From: Gigaspora margarita
Taxonomy: Eukaryota; Glomeromycota; Glomeromycetes; Diversisporales; Gigasporaceae
Assembly (NCBI GenBank): GCA_009809945.1
Contig: WTPW01000360.1
Location: 166,395 to 230,394, forward strand
DNA: 64,000 nucleotides
Direction: 5' to 3'
The notes under the pieces: model-generated
Database searches by the model: none
Seen by the model: only the letters and a program-made list of their open reading frames with translations
What the model was told of the DNA's origin: nothing
In this document: positions 55,840 to 64,000 of the stretch, in pieces
Position numbering within the stretch: position 1 is the first letter of the stretch
Layout: the number at the start of each line of letters is the position of its first letter
Program-made: the position numbers and the translations under genes

Positions 55840-55920
55840 AATACTAGTAAAGTGATATCACGCTTTACTAGCATTAGAACACTATTGTATCTTATTGTTA
55901 TTTGCTATATGATTTAACTG
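55840..55920. repeat. Imperfect palindrome
   Basis: TATTCTAATACTAGTAAAGT and ACTAGCATTAGAACACTA are mirror images around GATATCACG. It may be a tiny fold-back element. Confidence 0.55.
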
Positions 55921-56031
55921 GTCAAATTTTAAATACCAAAAGTGCTTAAAATCGACCAATCAAATAGCATACAGCAAATAACTCAGTTATCCAGCACTTC
56001 ATGCTAAATAACTATTAAATATTTTTTTATT

Positions 56032-57735
56032 TATACAGATAATACAAACAATTTAGAATTTAAACTATATGTACTATATGCAGAGATTAATGGCCCAGAG
56101 TATTCTATTGCATATCTGTTTTTAGAAAGTAATAGCAAATCAGAAAATGAAGTACAAACAAAAATGAATTTAACTTTTCTTAATAAAATAAAGTTGCAAA
56201 GTATAATGCCTGAATTCATATTAGCAGACAAGGACTTTGTACAAATTTCTGAAATATGATTTATTTGACCAAATGCCAAAATTTAACTGTACTATTGGCA
56301 CATAAAAAAAGCAATTGTATATAATTATTATTAAATAACTTTTTATCAAAAATTATCTATAAACATAGTAATAGTTATAAGCATTTTTCTTTTATTGATA
56401 AAAATTTTATTTTACAACTTTTAGCTCAAAAAGGCACAATTTTTTGTTCTAAAGAATTACATACATCTGTTTATTCACTTACCAATATCTTCTAATTTTA
56501 CACTAACATGTTTGCAAATTTGAAAACAAGCTATTAAAGAAATTTATTTTTTTGTAAGCATAATTCATTACTTTTTCTTTGGATCTATTTCTGAAAAGAG
56601 TAGTACTATGCAAATCAATGGGCTTTATCGATGAATACAGATTGTGAAAACAAGATTTCAATATTAAAGACAACAATATTCATTGAGTCGCATTAGAAAG
56701 TAATCAAACCAGATTTTTTTATAAATTCTTCTGACCAAGACTTGATCTAGTTATTTATATTCTTATAAAAAAGTAATTTTATATTATACTTGGACAAGTA
56801 AAGGCAAATTAGCAAAAATCAATGAAGTTAGAATAGAAATAATTGACAAATAGGTTTGTTAAAGAAAATAAACTTTATAATACTAATTTGGAACAGTAGA
56901 TCTGTGGCAGGACCCCAGACATCTTTCATATAGGTCATAACTAGATTTTGGCCAATTTTGACCTAATTTGCTGAAAATGTCAAAATCTATTTACTTAAAT
57001 AACTTCCGATCCAGTAATCAGAATTGAATGAACTTTTTTTTGTTAGATGCGCATCACTGAAAGCTTCATTTTAAAAAAAAGTTCATTCAAATTGGACCAC
57101 TGGAAGCCAAGATAATTGCCAAAACTGTTTTTTTGCTTTTCAAATTTTGGGAGTTTTTGCTGAAATGCGTAATGTATGACCTCTGTACTATATGTCCGGG
57201 GTCCTTCTGTGGCTGCCCATATTACCTTACAAATCAGTTCTTTATTTGTAAACATCTTTCCAAAAAATGAAACAGTATTACTAGAATTCTTTGATCAAAT
57301 TAAGTATAATAATCAATATTTATTTTTGACCAAAACAAGAATCCAAAATACTATTAGTTTAATATATACAACAAGTACTTCAATTAATATAAATAATAAC
57401 AATCAGCTTGATTGAATGAATCAATATTATCAACTATTTTTAATTAAAACAAACATCAAGATGCTAATTCAATGAATGAAACAAGTTTTCAATAATTAAT
57501 AATAATTAGAATAGAAATTTGATTGCTTTTCTTAATCAATTAATTGATACAACCAACAAAACACTTGATCTTTTATATGAACACAAAGATACTAAAAATA
57601 TCAAATAAGATAAAAGTGTAGAAAAAAACTTCTAGTTAGTTAATACAATGTTAGAACAAATTGAAACTTTATCTAGAAGAAAAACTATATTGAAAACTTA
57701 AAAAGAGCATACACACAATATCCATTTTTTAAATT
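56032..57735 (+). pseudogene. MULE transposase with SWIM zinc finger, decayed
   Basis: Plus strand. YTDNTNNLEFKLYVLYAEIN, then PEYSIAYLFLES, then PEFILADKDFVQISE (56205-56260; the T-D-K-D-F-A-Q-I motif of MULE DDE cores), then WHIKKAI (56296-56316). Then ILKTTIFIESH and KVIKPDFF with frame changes, and DLVIYIL. A SWIM-type finger CGCPYYLTNQFFICKHL (57207-57256) follows the MITE at 56909-57205. The tail has LNQLIDTTNKTLDLLYEHKD and IETLSRRKTI near 57690. This order (MULE domain, E-S-H-W-K segment, SWIM C-x-C-xn-C-x-H, basic tail) is that of SWIM-containing MULE-like transposases common in Glomeromycotina. The N-terminal third is missing; stops and frameshifts are frequent. Confidence 0.75.
56909..57205 (+). 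mobile_element. AGGACCCC-family MITE in the MULE SWIM finger
   Basis: Starts AGGACCCCAGACATCTTTCA and ends ATATGTCCGGGGTCCT. TSD TCTGTGGC at 56901-56908 and 57206-57213 is perfect and covers the first cysteine codons of the SWIM finger. Nearly identical to 46023-46320. Confidence 0.95.
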
Positions 57736-58563
57736 AGTTAAAGTATGTTTAACATACACAATTCTTTAATTGCCAATCTGAATAAGATTAGCATTATTTT
57801 TATATTTTAAATTGGGCCAAAGTAAATATATAAATAACATAGTATGAAATCTAAATTTGGCCTGTATATATAAAATTTTTATATGATTTAAAGATATTTA
57901 AAAATATTTTTATTTATATCTTCTTATTTACTGGTTTGATTTTAATGATTTTTAGCTATAGGACTATAAGAACCTGCTTTACGATTTTACTTAGAGCCAA
58001 AAATAATATTTGCTTAGTATAAAAAAACTTTTCATAATAGTTATTATAGATTTAATAATATAATGTTTACTTATTTGTTTATCTCCAATTCCAAATATAG
58101 TAATAATATAGCAATAGTGCTAATCTTATCTGGATTGGTAATTAACTTCTAAAAAAATATTTATTTATTTATTTATTTATTTTATATGTAGCATAGTAGT
58201 AAAAGCATCAATTATTAGATAAATTACTTTTTTTTTTTTGTCTTGCTAAGTTAGTATTAAATAATTAAAAAAATTTTTTTATACAATACAATTTAATAGA
58301 ATGATGAAATTCAAATAATTATAATTTAAAAACAAAAGTTAGAATGCTCTTAAAAATTTATCTATCTTAAATTGGATTATTCTAATAGCTGATTATAATT
58401 TTTTTTATATTTTTTTTTTGTTTTTAAAATATTAAGTATAAAAAATTAATTTTGTTATATGTATGGTGATATTCTTTGTAATGGATATATAGTGTACTTG
58501 ATAAGAAAATACAAATAATTAAGTATTAAATTGTCTAAAAAATATAAGATTGATATATATATA
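57736..58563. other. A+T-rich stretch, nothing recognised
   Basis: Poly-T runs and (AT)n at the right border, where the SINE inserted. No coding signal. Confidence 0.5.
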
Positions 58564-58573
58564 GATATGAATA

Positions 58574-58577
<4 letters not shown>

Positions 58578-58604
<27 letters not shown>

Positions 58605-59117
58605 TTTGGCAGGTCTTGCCGTGACTTTATTTGTAAAGAACTTATATAACTTACAACCCCGAAGGGCGTTACATGTATACTATTACTATAACTAATGTTA
58701 TTTCAAAGCCTGACTTCACTCTGGTACTACTAACAGCACCCGAATGCGACACGCCGCAGTGACCCCCAGAGAGGTCACACGCTAGAAGCTCCTGCCAGAG
58801 CGCCGAGAAGGGATTTCACCTAGACGGACCGGTGACGCTACGAGTTCATGTAGTATCATGTAGATCCAGACTTGGGCCTCACATTACGTCTCGTGACTTC
58901 GGTTATTCCAAATCGGGGTCCTGGCATAGTTCTTCACAGCCACAAATTCTCCAAATATCGGCTGTCCAATTAAGGCCTCCGTATGACATCCTGAGATGGT
59001 AACTTAGATTCCTAATCGGCCGGCTTTTTATATTTTTCATTTTTGGGAGGAATCGAACTGGCAACCTTGCGATTTGTATCCTCGGAGCATAACTGCTATG
59101 CTATCAGCCCGGAGGAC
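58578..59117 (-). mobile_element. tRNA-derived SINE with intact TSD and poly-A tail
   Basis: A non-autonomous retroposon transcribed by RNA polymerase III from an internal promoter, on the minus strand. Its 5' end at 59117 is a tRNA-like head: box A TAGCATAGCAG (59093-59103) and box B AGTTCGATTCC (59049-59059), 33 bp apart, as in a real tRNA gene. A ~420-bp tRNA-unrelated body follows, much more G+C-rich than its surroundings. The 3' end has 11 A residues (58591-58601) and then a TA repeat. TSD GATATGAATAATAT at 58564-58577 and 59118-59131 is perfect (14 bp). No TTTT terminator is seen on the transcribed strand before the tail. Mobilisation would need a LINE partner. The tRNA head is too altered to assign an amino acid. 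Confidence 0.88.
59049..59103 (-). promoter_or_regulatory. Internal Pol III promoter (boxes A and B) of the SINE
   Basis: Box A TAGCATAGCAG (consensus TRGCNNAGYNG) and box B AGTTCGATTCC (consensus GGTTCGANTCC, first base changed) on the minus strand, with tRNA-like spacing. Confidence 0.85.
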
Positions 59118-59131
59118 GATATGAATAATAT

Positions 59132-59425
59132 TTAATATTATGTATATCTATAAAAAACAATAGCATTTTAATATAAATACTAATATTTAGATTAACTATA
59201 AACTCGAATGGGTCTAAAAATATCTGTGAACAATAATGTATAAAGGTGTATTTGTAGTAAGCAAGCAAGATATTTTTAGTAAATTATAAACCAATTTTAT
59301 TGGTCAATTTTTGTCAACAATAATATGTTCATACTTTTTTTACTAGATGCACTAGAGTAGTTAGTATCTAGTTCACTGGTGCAGTTTTCATCTGATTGGC
59401 TAATGTAAATCAATTGTCTAGATAA
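59132..59425. other. A+T-rich spacer
   Basis: No gene or repeat that could be supported. Confidence 0.5.
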
Positions 59426-59659
59426 GACAAGACCAACTAGATTCTGTATTTTACATTACCCCCTTCTCCCCCTCAGGAGAGGGGTAGTTTACATAATAAC
59501 ATTTTACAACATTTTTCTGAATTGTTCTATAACTATATAAATTTTTCTAAAATATCCTGTAATCTATATATATTTACTATTATTTTTTTTACTATGAGAA
59601 AGAGAGAGAATACTAGAGAGAGAAAGTAATGTAAAACACAGAATCCAGTTGGTCTCACT
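59426..59659. mobile_element. Second copy of the PIF/Harbinger-like MITE
   Basis: GACAAGACCAACTAGATTCT at the left and AGAATCCAGTTGGTCTCAC at the right. Same ends and layout as 17013-17248 (inner CCCCTTCTCCCCCT tract, then TACATAATA, then a GAGAGAG tract). Flanks TAA and TTA are compatible with a worn 3-bp TSD. Confidence 0.75.
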
Positions 59660-60040
59660 TTATTCTATGCTTTATTAAATTTCAAAGGGTTTATATACTA
59701 TATATGTTTCTAATTTTTTTTCAAAAATTTTAAAAAATCTGTTAGCAGTTGCTACATATAAAAGTCTAAGTTTACTAAATAAACCTCAAAAATGCTATTA
59801 AGTAAACTTGTTTAAAACATCAAAATACGTCTATATTAAAAATTTAGTAACATTTGGACAACTTTTATTAGTACGTTTTCAATTTTTCAAAAAATTAAAA
59901 AATTTAAAAATAAGCTATTCTGTGATTTTTATGTAATTTTTTGCCCAAAAGGTAGCTTAATTTTGAACACATAAGGTACATTTTATTTTGATAGAATATT
60001 TATGTATATTGCTCTAATTTGAATATATACATTCTTTTCT
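59660..60040. other. A+T-rich spacer with an AAGCTA motif
   Basis: AAAAATAAGCTATTCTG and AAAGGTAGCTTAATTTTGAA form a loose inverted pair (about 59915-59965), related to the AAATAAGCTAC words at 36500, 37395, 40660 and 52950. Confidence 0.45.
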
Positions 60041-60048
60041 ACATTTAT

Positions 60049-60333
60049 TAGAGTTCTGCAATTTAATTTGATCTTCAAATATTAGAATCAAATATTTATC
60101 TAATTCAAATTCAAATTTGACTATATTTGATTTGATCAAATTCAAATCTGGCCAAATTTGATTTGATTTGACAAATATTTGATTTGAATTGAAAATTACT
60201 ATTAAAAATTCAAATTCAAATCAAATTCAAATCCAAATATTTGAATCAAATCAAATTCAAATCAGGATCAATTTGATTTGATCAAATTCAAATTGACCCA
60301 ATATTTGATTTGATTTGAATTTGAGGAACTCTA
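60049..60333. mobile_element. AAATTTGATTTG-type hAT MITE, copy 2
   Basis: Starts TAGAGTTCTGCAATTTAATT and ends GAATTTGAGGAACTCTA. TSD ACATTTAT / ACATGTAT (60041-60048 and 60334-60341; one mismatch). Very similar to 31053-31338 along the full length. Confidence 0.9.
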
Positions 60334-60341
60334 ACATGTAT

Positions 60342-60727
60342 ATACTGTAATTTGAACATATATGCTTATGACATAGTATTTGCAAGTTTGTGTAATCACA
60401 TATACATAATATTTTGAGTATATACACTCTTGTATAGATTAAGCCACCAATCTATCTTTGTTTTTTTAAGTATAATTGATTATATAATCTAGCAATTATA
60501 TTAAAGCACAAACATCAGTCAGTCATACTATTAACCAATCAGAAAATTTAATGTAGAATTTTGAGTTTCCTAAAATATTTGTTAATTGTTGATAATTATC
60601 TTAGTTGTGCTTAGCTCCTCATTATTGCATGTTATGTAGCTATATATATAGCAATCAAGTATATATATGATCACATTAAAATTTTGTAAATATTTTAATT
60701 ATTATGCTCAATCCTTATAAAATAAAT
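60342..60727. other. A+T-rich spacer
   Basis: Nothing recognised. Confidence 0.45.
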
Positions 60728-60729
60728 TA

Positions 60730-60918
60730 CAGTCAACACCCCTTACAATCACCAATTTGATTACATATATACTTTTTTTCAAAAAAGTGCTTATAAAGAG
60801 GTTGTGCTTTTATAGAGGTATTTTTTTATATATTTTAATAGTAAATTGTTATTAATAAAAATATGACATAGTATTATAATGTGATTGTATGGGAGGTGAT
60901 TGTATAGGGGGTTGACTG
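60730..60918. mobile_element. TA-flanked MITE of the CAGTC family
   Basis: CAGTCAACACCCCTTACAAT at the left and ATTGTATAGGGGGTTGACTG at the right, with TA at 60728-60729 and 60919-60920. Same family style as 9200-9379. Confidence 0.88.
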
Positions 60919-62182
60919 TATTTACTTTGGGACATATATAAATAAAATTTTTATAAACTTAGTATTTAGCTGTACCAAAATTACATTGTATTTACTTGTT
61001 TGCATTATAAAGAAAATAATGATATTTATATGCTTTATCAATTGTTATTGGTCTCTTATTCGTCATAGGTTTCATTATTAGTCAATTTGTTATTTAGAAA
61101 TTGCTTAATAAAATATTTGTTATTTATCAATAATAAATTGTAAATTATTTATTAGGTGTCATTACTGATTAAACAATGATATCTAGCATATTATTATAAT
61201 GTTTATATTATTTCTGAATTTATGCTGATTCTGAATTGGCATATGTTATTCATAAATCATGAAATAACATTTGTTATTTTAGAATCTGTATTTATTTACT
61301 ATTTAATAAACAAAAAAAAACAAAAAAAGTAAAAATAATAATAATAATAATAATAAAGTAAACAATTAAAATATAAAAAATAAAAAATAAATAAAAAGCA
61401 AATAAAAATGAATTATAGTATAAAGTCAGAAAAGCACAGAATTTTTCATATGGCAATTAACCAACCAGAAACTACATTTTTAGTATATAATATAAATAGA
61501 TTAAACTATATAGACAATCAACAGGTATAATTCATATATTATTATTTCTATTATAGTTTTATCTTCAAAGTAAAATATGTCACATTTTAGAAGAATAAAC
61601 TCTTTACCTAGTTTATAAACCAATTTACAAAACTTTATTAGAAAAGTTTATAATAAGAAGATACACATTATTTATTAATATTCTTAAATTTTTATCATAT
61701 ATAATAAAACATCTTCTATTGAATTAAATATTTTTTGAAGAATATATTTCTTTTAAAAACAGTCTGTAAAGGTTATAATAAAATCAACAAGTTAATTATT
61801 TAAATAAAAATAGATAAGAAAAAACTGAAAAACAATGCTGAACTTCACAAAATGAGTAGTAAAATATATTTTTATTACCTCTTACTATAGAGTAGATAGT
61901 ACTTTAACTATTAAAAAAACAACCTTTTCTAGTATAATGCAGTGCAATGCAGCAAGATGCAACTTTAGTTTCTTGAAAAGACATTCTCTATAAAGCTATT
62001 TTATTAGTAAAGTATTGCATAATTGGATTGGTTTTTTTTAAGTTTACTTATACCAAAAAATTCTGGGTTTTTACTACTATTCTATATAAATACTTGTATA
62101 ATATTGATTCCAAAAATTATCAGAATTGAAAGTTCCTCATGCTATGAATTACTACTCATCTAAATATTAAATGCTAGCTAAA
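60919..62182. other. A+T-rich intergenic region with (ATA)n
   Basis: A trinucleotide run of AATAAT at about 61336-61358. No coding signal and no convincing inverted repeat. Confidence 0.5.
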
Positions 62183-62320
62183 TTTGATCCAGTGATCATT
62201 ACAATATCATATGACAATTATTGGCCTAGATTAGGGTTAGTTTGAGGTATAGTTTAAACCAATCTGTGTAATTCTGGTAAACAAATGATATCATAATGTG
62301 ATTGTTGATTACTGGATTAA
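62183..62320. mobile_element. Small MITE with telomere-like loop
   Basis: TTTGATCCAGTGATCATTAC at the left and the inverted GATTGTTGATTACTGGATTAA end. The loop contains TAGATTAGGGTTAG. No clear TSD. Confidence 0.55.
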
Positions 62321-62918
62321 CTGTTCTTCAAGTATTCCAAATTTTCATACATTAAAAGAATACATTTGAATATTCATAACAATTTTAATAATTTTTGCAT
62401 TTTCTGCATAGAATATTCGCATTTGTTTCAGCAATATTAGAAATCTGGTCAGATGTCTTGTCTAATCTGAATCTAATAAGAAGAAATTACTATATTTTTT
62501 GTTTAAACAAACCATAAATTTTCCTTTTCTAGATTTTCATGACTGTCATGTCATGCTTAGCCTGGTGTGTAGCAGATTATTTTATAAAATTTTTTGATAT
62601 AATAAACTTGTATTCTAGTTATTTCTATCTTGTTTAGACATGAGTAGTTCTTCTGTCATGCCAATACTTTAAAGTATTAGCATGAATTTTAGGTTATACT
62701 AAAGATTTTTTATCCATATCCTTGTAATTCAATAAAGTGTTGAAGAAGAAAATATAATAATATAAAAAAAAAGATGAAGTATTAAAAAAATCTTTATAAT
62801 TATCAATAAAAAAGATCAATGCAAACATTAATATATTTATTAATAATTATTATAGTTATCGAAGAAATGTGCAATTTTTATTGTTAAATTATATGATGCA
62901 TAATTATTGTTACAGATA
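62321..62918. other. A+T-rich spacer
   Basis: Nothing recognised. Confidence 0.45.
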
Positions 62919-63071
62919 AGGGCCATGACAGATATTATGTAATATTATTTTATCATAGAGCTACCCTCCTTCCTCCACATAAGACCAATTAGCCAATCAA
63001 ATTGTATAATTAGTCTTATGTAAAAATTTTTTTGACCCCCCAGGATATTACGTAATATCTGTCACTGCCCT
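62919..63071. mobile_element. Small MITE with AGGGCCATGACAG ends
   Basis: AGGGCCATGACAGATATTAT and the inverted ATAATATC/TGTCACTGCCCT end pair over about 30 bp (ATATTACGTAATATCTGTCA on the right). The interior has a C-rich tract and CCAATCAAATT. No clear TSD. Confidence 0.7.
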
Positions 63072-63450
63072 AATTATAAAATTAGATAATAGTAAAATTT
63101 TGTATCTTAATTTAAAAATCTAAGCCCTACAAAAATCCATCTACTGATGTATTCTTTTATTAATAACCCTAATCCTAAATTCTAACTCAACCATAAAAAA
63201 AAAGCAAACAAAAAAGTTTCTAAAAAATTTTAAAAATCATACATAAAATATATCCAAATTTTACTATCATCCAATTTTATGATTATTCATGACAATTATT
63301 ATTATAATTTATTACATAAATTCAGAAATAATGCAGAACAATCATAGTATAGAATAATTCTTTTATCATACAATGTTCAACTTGTATTTTTTTATTACAT
63401 TCTGTACTATATAAAGAATGTATTCATATATAATATAATTATTATTATTA
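63072..63450. other. A+T-rich spacer
   Basis: AATAACCCTAATCCTAAATT near 63164 is another telomere-like scrap. Nothing else was recognised. Confidence 0.45.
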
Positions 63451-63452
63451 TA

Positions 63453-63800
63453 CAGTTCTGGGCAGCATAAGATATCCACTTTTTATATATAAATACAAAA
63501 TTGTTTATAGTTTACAAACAAATGACTTTAAAAAAATCTGTCTTACAAATTTGTTACTTTTAGTCTAAACTACAATTTTGTAAGAATAGATTTTTATTTT
63601 TATTATAAATTTAAAAAGTTATTTGAGTCTAAAGTTAATATGTAATCAAAAATTTGGTGTTTAATATATAAAAAAATTGTTTTTATAGATTTTTAACCAA
63701 TCAGAATTTTGTTATACAAAAATAGCCAATTAGATTTGTGCATAAATCTCAAAATTTGATGCTTTTAAAAAAATTGAATATCTTATGCTAGCCCGAACTG
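63453..63800. mobile_element. TA-flanked MITE with CAGTTCTGGGCAGC ends
   Basis: CAGTTCTGGGCAGCATAAGA at the left and TCTTATGCTAGCCCGAACTG at the right pair over about 26 bp. TA at 63451-63452 and 63801-63802. Tc1/mariner-like by TSD. Confidence 0.88.
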
Positions 63801-63802
63801 TA

Positions 63803-64000
63803 CATACAAATAACTGAAAGCTAGTATAAGTTTAAAACATAATAGATTTATATAGACCTATTAAATAAATATAATAAACAAACAAAATATTAAAATCATG
63901 TTCTTATTTAAAATATATTAAATTTATGATATAAACAAATATTATACTGGGTGATACTAGTTTATATTAAGACAGAAATTAAAATATATACAATTTATTA
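63803..64000. other. Window end, A+T-rich
   Basis: Nothing recognised. Confidence 0.5.

Noticed and set aside
56031..56279. 82-residue minus-strand frame
   Set aside because: Shadow of the plus-strand MULE domain, whose motifs are clear.
59041..59110. Functional tRNA gene
   Set aside because: Boxes A and B are good but the acceptor and anticodon stems do not pair properly, and the unit continues into a SINE body with poly-A and TSD.

Overview
The window looks like nuclear DNA of a filamentous fungus, most likely an arbuscular mycorrhizal (Glomeromycotina) species close to Rhizophagus or Gigaspora. The reasons are: strong A+T bias; short introns with GTATGT/GTAAGT donors; a fungal-type Zn(II)2Cys6 regulator; a decayed SPRY plus TPR gene of the kind amplified in these fungi; and LINE, hAT and MULE relics. 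The organism call is an inference, since no search was possible. There are two assembly gaps (18457-19213 and 50851-50868) and single N bases at 17045 and 23848.

Layout. 1-4600 is a non-coding block with inverted ends around two tandem arrays and a fold-back element. 5000-9400 holds a duplicated coding-like fragment, a hAT-type element with an 8-bp target-site duplication (TSD), a long inverted-repeat element with telomere-like motifs in its loop, and a TA-flanked MITE. 9503-11868 is the only gene that can be read as intact: a zinc-cluster transcription factor of about nine exons, with a MITE in one intron. 12000-20500 is a field of MITEs, many enclosing CCCTAA-like motifs, including a triple nest at 19345-20130 and a gap flanked by 128-bp inverted arms. 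20520-22470 is a degenerate array of about 21 hairpin-forming units of about 90 bp. 22788-24417 is the SPRY/TPR pseudogene. 24545-27644 is a 3.1-kb hAT-like composite with a perfect TSD and several nested MITEs.

28000-64000 is dominated by a transposon graveyard. Three minus-strand LINE pieces (55440-53200 endonuclease, 42000-40694 reverse transcriptase, 35508-33240 RNase H) are collinear and non-overlapping, so they are probably one LINE broken up by about 16 kb of later insertions. One of those insertions carries a ~125-bp satellite array, itself split by an element stack (46393-51140) with a dead hAT transposase at its centre. Further right are a MULE/SWIM transposase pseudogene on the + strand (56032-57735), a tRNA-derived SINE (58578-59117) with poly-A tail and 14-bp TSD, and several more MITEs.

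No operon, CRISPR array, rRNA or functional tRNA was seen. Most information here is in insertion order: many non-autonomous elements carry 8-bp TSDs (hAT-like), several carry TA (Tc1/mariner or pogo-like) and one carries TTA (PIF/Harbinger-like).
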